Source: Rhynochetos jubatus
Taxonomy: Eukaryota > Chordata > Aves > Eurypygiformes > Rhynochetidae
Length of the DNA stretch: 64,000 bases
Direction of reading: 5' to 3'
NCBI GenBank assembly: GCA_027574665.1
Contig: CM050672.1
Span: forward strand, 6,246,001-6,310,000
Every line of letters begins with the position of its first letter. Position 1 is the first letter of the stretch. Shown here in pieces: positions 35,478 through 46,413 of this stretch. The position numbers and the translations under genes were made by a program. The notes beneath the pieces were generated by a model that saw nothing but the letters and a program-made list of their open reading frames with translations, was not told where the DNA came from and did no database searches.

Positions 35478-35608
35478 GTAAAAGCGGCCGTCGGTGCCCT
35501 TCGGCAGTTTTTGTCTGTGTCGGTCCGTGTTGCTGCCAGGCTGCTCCAGCCTGCCTGCTGCCTGAGCACAGCTCAGACAGGAGGAATTGCCTTTTGTCAG
35601 CAATATGA
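35478..35608 (+). other. EPHA10: Open read-through past the exon 3 donor
   Basis: If the exon 3 donor is not used, translation continues in frame for 43 codons and stops at the TGA at 35606-35608. The product would be a 317-residue secreted protein: signal peptide, the whole ephrin-binding domain, the start of the Cys-rich segment and a Cys-rich tail (containing CVGPCCC). No AATAAA follows closely. I recall that a soluble EPHA10 isoform has been described in human, which makes the possibility worth noting, but nothing here proves use. Confidence 0.25.
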
Positions 35609-36857
35609 TTCGTTTAGTTGATTGCAGCTCCCCAGCTAAGAGCCAGACCTTAATTGGAAGGGTGGCCGTTGGGTAAATGGGGTGCGTGGCTGGTAGTCGC
35701 TCTGCGGCACGGTGTTGGCTGGGCGGACGTGCCAAAGCTGTGAATGCCGTCAGGCATTTCCCACAGCTTTATCTGTAACTGGAATATTACTCTAGAACAA
35801 TAATGTCCCCATTGTCATGCTTTAGACACAACTTAATAATTCGGTGACTTTACAGCTTGCAAGGTTATGTTTAATGACAGCTGTAAAAATTGCTATAACC
35901 TCTACCTTAACGGCTGTCCCTCTAATGAACCTGGTGCCGCGACTACTTTGCTCTTGCTTTCAAAGGCAGGCGAGAGCAAGGCATGGGGTCAGCCCTGAGC
36001 ATGGGACATGGGTGCCTGTGCTCCTTCCCTCCGAGTGTGTCAGCCTCTGAAAGGAGAGAGGTGCAGGGCTAATGACCGTGGTCAGGACCTGGTCCCAGCT
36101 CAGCATGGTCTCAGCTGCCCCCGCGCTGAGTCAGGGGCCAGCACAAGCCGGCAGTGGTCCTGGGCGAGCGGAGGCCGCTCTGCGTGCATCTCCTACCCCA
36201 GGAACTCCATCCGTCAGCCCCCAGGGGATTTTCTTCTCTGGAAGGTGTAATTGGCTATCAGTTATTAAGTGGCAGTATGTGTGGCTGCCCTGCTAGCGGA
36301 GCTCCTCTGGGGCAGGGGAGAGGTGGGAATACCAGCTGGGATGTGTGAGAGGAGATGCTTTTTCAGGTGTCTTGCATTTTGCTGTGCCTGATGTTCAGGT
36401 GGTACCTTGAACCTCTACCTTTTCACCTGCTAGAAAACAGATTGAGAGGAAAATAGCTAAAACTGTCCCAAACAGGTACAGTTCCCCGTGACAGAGGAGA
36501 GTGAGCTTTCCTTGAAGAATCGGGTCTGCCCTCAGGAGCTACTTGAGGCTTTTCAGATTTAAATTACGCCAACTGTGCCACCTTCTTCCAGGAGATGGGA
36601 AGCACTTCCCGGTGCTCCAGGTAGTGGCTATTCGCTCCTTAAGAAGACGTTATTAAAACTATCAAATTGAAATCTCAGCGCTGCTCACTGCTTCAGTGCC
36701 TGCATGGCAGCTCGCCATGCTTTCCCCATCTGTTTGGAGTGGGAATTTACATAGTGAGTCCCAGAAGGCTTTTGCTAATGTTTCAGGTTTCTCTGTGTTG
36801 AGTTTAAATAATTCATATTCTCTAAGGAAAATTATTTGAAGTAATTTAATGGACATA

Positions 36858-36985
36858 ATTAAGTTATTTTCCCCCCTCTCACAGAAAGCAGGTCATTAGT
36901 CACTCTTTGTGGAGCAGTGTCTGATGTCTGGTCAAATATCAGGAAACAGTTTTTAGAGGTTGAAAGTTTTTTTGGTTTGTTTTAG
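36858..36985 (+). other. EPHA10: Possible alternative terminal exon in intron 3
   Basis: At 36862-36884 there is a strong acceptor-like sequence: TTATTTT followed by a C6TCTC tract and ACAG. Splicing exon 3 (phase 1) to 36885 would read 33 codons, starting with Glu (completed from the split codon), then stop at TAG 36983-36985. The tail has no recognisable motif. No canonical polyadenylation signal lies just downstream. This may be a cryptic site only. Confidence 0.2.
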
Positions 36986-39900
36986 AGCCCTGCATTAGCA
37001 TAGTGCTAAGTGACTTTAAAAGATTTCTGATGAAAGCATCCAGAGCTGCGGAAATTCTTCAACAAGGACAAAAGCCCTCGAGCTGGATGCAGGTAAATGC
37101 GGTGGAGTTTGAGGGTGTTAAAACAGCCAGATGATGGCACGGCAAATCTGGCTCCAGCGCAGTGGTCCCATGGTGGTGGCTTTGGAGGGCTCAGTGGGTG
37201 CGAGTCCGCTGGGTCCTTCTTACCCATGAAACTCCTTGGCCACAGTCTCTTGCAGCTCCTGTGGGTGTGAGAGGCTGGACCCTGAGCTTGTCCAAGGGCT
37301 TTGGGAAGCAGGGACAGCCCTGGGGGCCGACCCCCGTCCTGTGCGAGGGGGTGGCTTGTGGTTCTGCTTCAGGTGCCACTTTGCAGCTCCTGGCCCTCTC
37401 CTTTATCTTTTGATCTTCTCCAAGCACTTTCTGGCTGTGCCTGCAGCATGGGATGTGCTGGTGTCTAAAACCAGTCGCCTGTTCACCCCCCACCAACTGC
37501 CGAGGTCCGGTGTGTGTTGGGGGATCTGGCTGCTGGCTGGATCCGGGATGGATGTGGGGTGATGTTTAGGGCCAAGTGCGTGGCACAGCTTCTTGGGCCT
37601 AAATCAAAAGGAAATGGGACGGCAGCATTGAAGAAGTTTCCACAGACCATCTCATGGCTGGGCACTGTGCTTGGAAGATGGGGCACACGGTGGTGGCCAG
37701 TGTCCCGTGGCCGGTGCCCCATGGCTGCGCTCGCTGGCCAGAGGGGCCGTTTGAAGCCCTGGGTCGCTCTGAGCCCAGCTGGCTGGGTGTCTCGCTGCTG
37801 CTGGCACCCTTGGCGTGGTGCAGGGGCCGGGATCGGCGCCCGCGGGTGGGTGGCACTGTAAGGTGTGGGGGTCACGGGCTGCTCTGCAGGACGGACCAGC
37901 TTTGTTTCCTGCTGAAGCTGTTGGAGCTAAATCACAGAGCCGGTATTCCCTGTAACCGTGATTTAAGTGCTGAAATCATCCTGCCGCTGAGAGAACATTT
38001 GTATCCTCACGCTGAAATTAGGAGAGATGAAAAAAGACTAATAGGATTTATGGCACTGCTAATTACTGCTGCGAGAGAGCCGAGCCTTTTTTTCTGCCCA
38101 TCTTTCTGTATCGCCCCACTTCCCTGGAGAAGCCCCGGCGTACCTGACGGGCTGCTGCGGGTTTGCACGTTTCTGATGAATCATTTCAGTGATCGTTGAA
38201 ATGCAGCCATCTCTAGGGTGGAACCGAGCAGCTTTAGCATCTGTTTAACATCTACTCTCAAATAAGAGGAGAGGTTCTGTCACTGTAAATACATTTAGAC
38301 TGCTTTTCTTGTCTAATATGTGTCTGTAGCCAGATGCTGCTCTGTGCTTACTCCGATCTTAAAAACCTATTTCCAGCAGGTGCTCGGCACACGAGTGAGA
38401 AGTCCTGTTGCACCGTGGATGATCACCTGTCCATCCCTATTTTGTTTTCGGTACGCTTCTCCACACTGATGTGTTTTTACCCTGAATTTTACCAGGCGTG
38501 AGCTGTGGCCCCTTCCTGCCATTTACTCTGTGGTGCATTGCAATAGGTTTTGTGTAAATGAAACCGTGATGTGGAGGATCTGCCTGACATTTGCTGTGAA
38601 GTTGTCTCTCTCTGCTTCATCTTTTCCATCCAATCCCTTGTAATATCTGCAAGGAGAATTTCAACAAAGCCCAAGGTTAATATTTACCAGCCAGATTTGC
38701 TGCAAATGAGACAACTTCAACCAGACGTTGAATTAATATGATGGAGACCAGTTTCCAAAAATAGCTGTCAGCCACTCTTCTTTGACAGAAACGTAAATTT
38801 GTGCTGTAGCTAAGTTTCCTTCTCAATTTATTTCCCTCCAATTCTGACAGCAGTGGTGGGAGCTGGCTCTGCGCTGCCATCGTGATGGGGAAATGCCCAG
38901 TGCTGTGCTCCCTTCCCCGGCATCGCCCGCGCAGGGCATCCTGGCACCGTGCTCATTCCAGTAGATGATGGTCTAATTAGCCACCTGTATCCCTTGTCTA
39001 TGCAGGGATGACACTCCTGAAACCACTTGTAGTGAGGAAATAGTTTCTAGTGCCTTGTCAGCATTGGTAGGTGATGTTTTAAAGGGAATTTGGTGTGGGT
39101 GGCTGGGCTGGGTTTGACACCTCCAGTGCTCTGGGTCCAGCCTAGCCCGGGTGTGGCCGCTCAGGCCTGCCCCTGGCCAGTGCTGCTTCTGTTTGATGGT
39201 CCAGCTGAACACGTGCACCTGTTTTAATTCCCTTTGCAATAAGCAGCGAGTGTTGCTGCTTTTCGGGGATGAAAAACCTCGCACAAGGAGTTGCCTCAGC
39301 AACTTGCTGTTTGTGGAAGCCTGTGGGCACGAGGAGCAGTTGCTGATGGTCCACAGTGGCTGTTTGAAACGGGGAATGAAGTTCTCCCCTTTTCTGCGTT
39401 GCTGAATGGATTTTTGCACAGCATCTTGGATCCAACGTGCCACGGACAGGGCACAGGAGGATTTACTGTATCTCACACAGGGAGAAAGCTAGAGAAAGTG
39501 ATAGCCCTCAGACTTGCACCTTTGCTTATAAAGCATGTTGGTTGCCTGGGCTCTCCTGAAATGAAACTTCAAGGATAGAGTAGGGAAAGGTGTTGCGGTT
39601 GCGGGATTTTTCCTTTCCCCACCTACTTCGTGTACATCTGTGATAAACCAGCGCGAGTTACCAGGCTCTGCTGGATTTGCACGCTTTGTCCCACTGTGTC
39701 GGGGACTCCTGTACGTTTTCCCGGCACAGATAACCTTTCAGCTGCTCCGCCTGTTTGCTTAGGTGGAAACGGGACTTGGTGCAAGCATCTGGGGTGTTTT
39801 CCTCTAGCTGAAGCTGGCTGTCTTCAGCCCCTGCTGGGTTCACCCCTGGCAACTTCTGCATAAAGGATTTTGGGGGCTTTACGAGGCGAGCTGGCACGGC

Positions 39901-40298
39901 TGCTGGTCTCAAAACGTAGGGATAAGATGAAAGGCACAAGTCAAGGCTAATTACAAGAAAGCGGTCTTTGCTAATGATAACTGCTAGTGATACAAAATGT
40001 AATGCACGCTCGATGCCGTGCAGTAGCCAAGAAATAGCTTCTCTGATCTACTGTGGGATCCGTCAGTGGTCTGCTGAAAAATGGAGGATGCTGGGCTGCA
40101 AGTCCGCTCTGCCCATCAGGCTGGGGTGCATTATTAATGGCTGTAATTGCCTGATGAACCTAACACTGCATGTAGTATAATTACACTTCATGGCATCTTA
40201 TAATTGTTGCTGTTAATGAGGAGGCAAGTTTTGTGACAGCACAGTCTGGATTCTGATGTGGCCCTTCGTTGCTGCTTTTTATCCTAATCCATTTTCAG

Positions 40299-40328
40299 CC
40301 CCCCCCCCCACCCCCCACCCCCCCCCCC
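40299..40328. repeat. C-tract, potential G-quadruplex on the minus strand
   Basis: A run of 30 bases is all C except for A at 40310 and A at 40317. The minus strand therefore has several G6-or-longer runs with single-base loops, enough to form a very stable G-quadruplex. It lies within EPHA10 intron 3. The exact length is likely polymorphic and may be prone to sequencing or assembly error. Confidence 0.85.
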
Positions 40329-43300
40329 AGTAATTCCTTTCAGAACTGTGCCCTGGCCAAGGCATCCAGCCGGGCTGCTCCCTTCTCTTCTGCCTGCCGT
40401 GGCTGGGGCGCTTGGGCGCTGCAGGTCTCCCCAGGATTGGCTCTGAAGGGTGTTTATCCTCCTCTCAAAGTCCCCCAGCGATGCCTTTGCCCCCTGCCCG
40501 CGCAGTCTGTCCTGGCACCTTGCTCTCCTGTCTAACACAAGTCACCCTTGCAGTCACGTCAGCGGGTAACTTGTCCTAGCCCCAGTGAGAGCACTGCTCA
40601 GGAAAGGCAGTACTATCTTTCCTGTGCTTGGCTTCTTGAATAGTAGGGGAACAAATGGATGAGCAAAGCCTTTGGGAAGATCATTCTGCCTGTTGTGAGC
40701 AGTAGGTTTGTGGACAAAAACACAGCTGTAAGTACTGTGAAACAGGGTAGTTTCTTCATTGCTGCCAGCCATTTCTTGGACATAAACTTGGTCAAGGTTT
40801 GGAGCCAATTTAAAACCAAGTTTTATGTAAAAAAAAGGCTTTAGATAAAGCCCTTGATTTCTGTTTTCCAAGGGGAAGTGCTACAATAGAGACAGTCCTT
40901 GCTTTTTTAAAAAAGTCTTTCCATTTGTGTCCTGTTGTACCCCCCCGTTAGCGCTTGCCTTTTTGCTGCCGAGCCCCACAAGCTGAATGTGGGGAGAGAC
41001 CTCTCTGGTGTTGGACCCATTCCTTTGACACTCATCCATAGAGACTGCCCCCACGTGTGCCCTTGCCAGGCTGCTGGCATCTCTCCCTTTCCTCGGGAGA
41101 GGGAAACGCAATTGTTCGGTTCCCGTGTCTGCGGCGGGGAGGCAAGTGGGTGCTCCAAAGGTGGGAGCCCCGGGCTGCTTCAGCAGAGGAGCGTGTGCCC
41201 GGCTCTCCTGGGCCGAGTGTCTGCTTTGGGAGCTGGCGGTGTCCTGGCTGGGGGTCCCGTGGGGCCTGGGGCACCAGCCGTGCATTGGCAGCAGCCTCCT
41301 GCCTGACTGGGCTGGTGCCTCCCGGAGGTGACCGTGCCTTTCCTTCTGCCAAAGAATTGGAGACTTTAAAAACACATAAAAACCCTCTTAAAGCAGTGGC
41401 CTGGCCCTGAGAGCTCCTGACACCATCTATCTCTCGATGACAGCAAGCCGAGCGCGAGGCTTGTGTCCTTGTATGTCCCAAGGGCTGCGTGGCTGCCGTG
41501 CAGCCTCCATTGGTTTACACCGTAGCCCTGTGTACCCTGACCCACAGCTATGGAGGGGGACATGTGTGTTTTTGGGGCTGAGGTCTTTTCCAGCTCTTTG
41601 GTCTTGGGAAAAGCTAGAGAGCCAGAGATTTCAGCCAGAAGGAACTTCTGCACCTCTTTGTCTTCCCTTCTCTACTTTTCCCCTCCCCGAAGTACTACCA
41701 CTGCGATGGCGCTCACCGCTTTTCCCTGAAGTTGTGGTGTCGCTGCATTGTTTTTTCCGGGTTGAATGCGTGCGTGTTTGCTGCATCCTGAGACAAGGTG
41801 CATGTCTCTCAGGCCCCTACCGACAGCGAGTCGTTCATGGCACGCGATTGATTATACGACCTCACTATCACATCTTTTTACCTGCTTCCCAGTGTAAAAA
41901 GGCATCTGGATTCTGACACAGCGTAGCACTCTGGGTCTGTTTCCACACGTGCTCTGCGTGGCCAGGGCTTGCTCTTGCTGAGCAAAAGTTTGGGGCAGGA
42001 GTGGGAAGTGGGATGGACAAGGCGCTTTCCTGTGCGTTGCGTGTGTCCCGTCGAGGCATCATGTCGCTACAGTGTCCTTAGATGGGAAATAAATAGTTCA
42101 ATTGCAAGTTAGAGGAATTTAGAATACCAAATTGCAGCGTTTTGTCATTTAGTGCAAAGACACCTCCTGAAGCCGAAGGTCTGCTTTTCAGTTTAAATAC
42201 AAAAGAGATGTACAGCGCTTGGGGCTTTTGATTTGTTTCATCTTTTATACATTAGCTTACAAACCTGTATGTGCTTCTGGAGTTTATTTTATCATCTGAC
42301 TGATGCCTGAGTATTATGCATAATGAGTTTATTTTTTCTCCCGGGATTCTCTAAGTTGCACAAAGCACCAGGTTTTACTTTGATCACCGGTGGAGCCACG
42401 GGCATCCCGCACAGGCAGATGCTGGTGTGTGGGCTTAGCAGCACTTGTCAGGGCTGGAGCCGGGCACACCAGGGCTGCGCTGGGTGGCGGTGGGATGGGA
42501 AACGGGGGGGCTAGACGTCAAGTGAGGGGCTGTGGGAGTGAATCTGTGCCTGTTGCTGAAGGAATAATCACCGAGGAAATGTATACTTCGGTTTTCTTTC
42601 TGAAGTGTGTCTTGGCTTCCTCCTCCCGGGTCTCGGAGAACTTGGCTGGAGCACCTTTGTGACCTGGGCAAAGGGACAGTTTGAGGGCATGGAGAGCTTT
42701 GTCCTGAATAAACTTGGAAAATCCGCCTCTACTCGCCCATTAGCAGCTGCTGTGGTAGCCGTAATGCCTTATGGTAGATGCCGCTTTCCATCAGTCATAC
42801 ATATGGAACACCCATGTAAAAATACGCTTTCTCTTCAGTCTCTGTTTGGAGGAACGTTCAAGCTTGGAGATATTTATTATTCAGGATTGCATATTATATT
42901 GCTGTTTCACAGTGTGTCTGAAATAATTATGGCTATGGAAATTGTGGCAGAGCCAGACGCAAATTACTCTATGACACTTAATTTTAGAGCAAACTACTCA
43001 GAAAATTACAAGCATCACGATTTGTTTGCAGATTTCTTGTCAGGCTTAAGGTCATAGATCCCTGGCTTCTGGACGGACGTGCTGATTATTCTGCTGAAAT
43101 ACAGAGGGAAGCATATCCTGCCCGTGGCTAAGGGGGTTTGTGTGGGATAAAGCGCTTGGCAGGAGTAGGGTGCGTTGGAGCTGCAGGTCGGTCAGTCCTT
43201 TGCCGGGAATCGTTTGGTAGATACAGTAGGGAACTGAGAGAGACACCAGTAAATTGCAGTTGGCTCAGTGGATGTGCCTACTTCAGCGTGTCCTTGAGGA

Positions 43301-45791
43301 AAATTCCAGCATAAATAGCAGCGAGGGTCTGTTCAGCACTGCCGTAGCACTGAATTCAAGCAAATCTGTTCTTTCAGATGTTTCAACTGTCTTACAAAAT
43401 GTTCTTGGGTATTTAATTTTCTTCTGGACTAAATCACTGAATTTAATTTCAGCTATTAAGAGCTCATTGTTGGAGATGCACAAAGATCTAGCCTCTGGAC
43501 ACAGGTTTTCATTTTGGTACTCTCCAAATTATTTAGCAAGGGCAAAAATTATAGAGTAGCATTGTCCTAAAGGTTTCAGAGATGCTGGGAACGTGTTGGA
43601 CCGTAGGCTGCCAGAAAGCATTATTGAAAACCAGTTATTAAAAAAAAGAAAAGTTTCCAGAAGACAAGCTGCCTTTGAATTCTCTCAAGTGGCACAGCCT
43701 GAAATACCCATCCTGGCAGGCAAGGAACCAAGGTAAGAGGAGCTGGAGATGCGATACGGTGCTGGTATCGATCGCTCCCTCGCACTGACTTTGTCCCTCT
43801 TGCACAGGCGCGGAGATTGGACACGATTTCTTTCCCTTCCTCACAGTGGGGCTCTGTATCGGCGTCGCTCTCTGCCTGCAAAGTATTGATTACAGTTTTT
43901 GCAATAAGACAAGGCAAGATTGCGAACCCAGCGTGTACGGGGCAGCAGGAGCCTCTCTATTACCTGAGGACATTTGTTGACAAGGCGCTTTCGCCAGCTC
44001 AATACACCACTGAAACTTTTTTCTGTCACTGTGTTTCACACAAGGTGCCCTGTCTGGTTTTGGGCAGCGTGTCCTTGCTTCGGGCACGCGCTGACCGCCG
44101 TCCTGCCGGGTACTCGCTCGGATGCTGATCTTTCTCTTCCTCCTTGGGGCCGGCTGCCCCGTCCCTCCAGCTGTGCTGGCCTCTCCCCTCACGCGTTGAT
44201 GAAATGTTTGGCACATAATAAAACAGCGGCTTGCTTGGCTTGATGGTGGAATTAAGATGGATGGAGGCTGGTCCGGTGAGGGGTCAGCAGTAGCAATAGC
44301 TCCTGTGAGAAACGGGTTGAGAACGACTTCATGTTTTATGACCGATGATACCAGTGAGTTTGCAGAGACACGAGAAACGTCGATGCGGAGCGTAGCGTGT
44401 GCCATTTGCTGCCTGTCCGTGTCCTAGGGAGAGGACTTCTCCCCTTGGTGCTCGAAGGGGCTGACATGGACCTTTGGCGTGCCTCGAGTTACGTTAATCC
44501 CAGACATGCCTATTCTCTGTGCTCCCGGGGGTGAGTCCTCTGTGCCCCAGGCACAGACACCTGCCCCGATGGAGGTGGGGGGCCCTGCAGGGGCTGGTGT
44601 ATGATGAACATCACTCAAAACTGAACTGCCGTGTTGGAAGGAAGGACGCTGGGGCCTGGAGGGAGAGTCCAGCAGAATCCCAGGGGAGTCAAGAGTGTGG
44701 AGGGGCTGGGAAGAGGGACGCTTCGCATCCTCTGCGTCTTGGGAAGAGGGATGGGCAGACCTGCCTGCAGGAAGCTCTCGGAGGGGCCGCCCTGCCCGGG
44801 AAGGGGTACTTTCCAGTTTGGACACCAACGGATCTGAGACCCTAATAAGCATAGGGGTGAGTTTTGGCTGGTATTTTTTCCCCATCCTATTTTGATGGTT
44901 GCAATTGCAAGTCTGGCTGTTGCTAGGGGAGGGTTGGATGCGTGTTTAAGAGCTTGGGGGCCCCAGTGCTCCACGTCTGTCCTTTGCTGGGACAGACTGT
45001 CGGCCTGCTGGGTGACTCGACACCCAGATGCTGTGCTGGATCTCGCTGCAGCCCCCGCCTTGGCGATGGCTGCTTGTTTCCCCTTGCTGCTGTCTTTCCT
45101 AAGTGGCCTTTTTATGAATGCCTACTTCAGCAGAGAAAATTAACACACGTTAAAAGCAGATGAACTTTGTCAAATACAATTTCGTGACAAAAAATGGAAA
45201 GGAATTGATTTTGGAAGATAAGCGAGTTGTAGTGTTAATTATAAATGAGTGTATAGGCGTTTTGGGTGAAACTGCAGGCGCTATTGATTCATGCTGGCAC
45301 GCACGCGGCTCTTCCGCTATCTGCAGGAGTTCAGCAACGTGAAGAAGTTCAATAGTGCTAATGCAGGCAGTGCCCTTCGTGGCTTTTTCTTTCTTCTAAG
45401 ATTTCTGTGAGGTTTGTGGGTCAGCCAGCTGACCTGAGAGAGTTTGGGGGAGGAAAAAAAAAAGGCGTAACCCAACAAAAGCATTAAGACTAAATGCTGA
45501 GGAGGGTGTAAACAACGAACAAAATCCAATATGAAGAAAAGGGTACCAGGCAGCAAGGGCAGGGGCGTAAGTGTGGCTACGAGGGTGACGCTGGAGCTCA
45601 CTGCTGAGCCAGCAAATGCCTTCACAGCCAGCAAGGGCTTTATCCTGGGGGACCCAGAGGAGCTGACCCAAGGCCACGGTCTTTGCCAGGTGACTGGAGA
45701 AGTGGGGAAGGGATCACACGCATGCACACATGTGGTTTTTCCAGCTATGGAGAGGAGCAGGAAGTATGGGTTTTGCCTGATTTTTATGTTC

Positions 45792-46413
45792 ACATTTGTT
45801 GTGGTTTAACCCCAGTCAGCACCTCAGCATCACACAGGAGCTTGTTCACCTCCCCCTTCCCTGAGTGGGATGGGGGACAGAATTGGAGGAAAAATGGTAA
45901 GAAAGCTCATGATCTGAGATAAGAACGGTTTAATAATTGAAGTAGAATAATGATATTAATACTAATACTAATGATATGTAATGAAAATGCTACTACTAAT
46001 GATGATAATATCTAATGAAAAGGAAAACAAGAGCAACAACAACGAAGTGATACAACTGCTCACCACCCCCTGACTGACACCCAGCCACTGCCTGAGCAGC
46101 GATTCTGCTGGCCAACTCCCCCTGGTTTATAGACTGAGCATGATGTCTTATGGCACGAAATGTTGCTTTAGTCAGTTTGGGTCAGCTGTCCTGGCTGTGT
46201 CCCCTCCCAGGTTCTCGTAGAGAAGAAGCTGAGAACCCAGGGGTGGGCAGTATGAGAACCTGAAAAAGTCCTTGGCTTAATGTCAACATTGCTTGGCAAC
46301 AACTAAAACATCAGTGTGTTATCAACATTCTTCTCAGGACAAATCCAAAACAGAGCCTCATACTTGCTTCTGCAAAGAGAATTAATTATCCCAGCCAAAA
46401 CCAGCACAACATT
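45792..46413 (-). mobile_element. Solo endogenous-retrovirus LTR with 5-bp target duplication
   Basis: The LTR body is 45797-46408 (612 bp), beginning TGTTGTGG and ending CCAGCACA on the plus strand. It is flanked by an identical 5-bp duplication ACATT at 45792-45796 and 46409-46413, a size usual for class III (ERVL-type) elements. The functional reading is on the minus strand: from the TGTGCTGG end it shows a TATA-like TCTATAAACC near 46125-46134 (complement), then an ATTAAAC signal from the complement of GTTTAATAAT near 45928-45937. An AT-rich trinucleotide tract (45945-46020) lies beyond that signal. I recognise the sequence as a common bird LTR type. No internal retroviral genes remain, so it arose by LTR-LTR recombination. 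It is antisense to EPHA10. Confidence 0.88.

Larger units (their letters stand above)
35478..45791 (+). other. EPHA10: EPHA10 intron 3, part upstream of the LTR
   Basis: Intron 3 spans 35478-52430 (16,953 bp) and is the largest in the window. This 5' part has no recognisable separate gene. AT-rich islands near 36540-37080, 37900-38100, 38170-38870, 39940-40280, 42060-42380, 42690-43090, 43240-43700 and 45100-45300 are candidate regulatory elements. A 30-base C tract with two A interruptions lies at 40299-40328. Open frames of 150 codons (42605-43057) and 101 codons (43254-43559) have balanced compositions but no known domain. First introns after the ligand-binding exon are long in many Eph genes. 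Confidence 0.7.

Noticed and set aside
34736..35569. 277-codon minus-strand open frame
   Set aside because: Exact antisense shadow of EPHA10 exon 3, whose plus-strand protein is certain.
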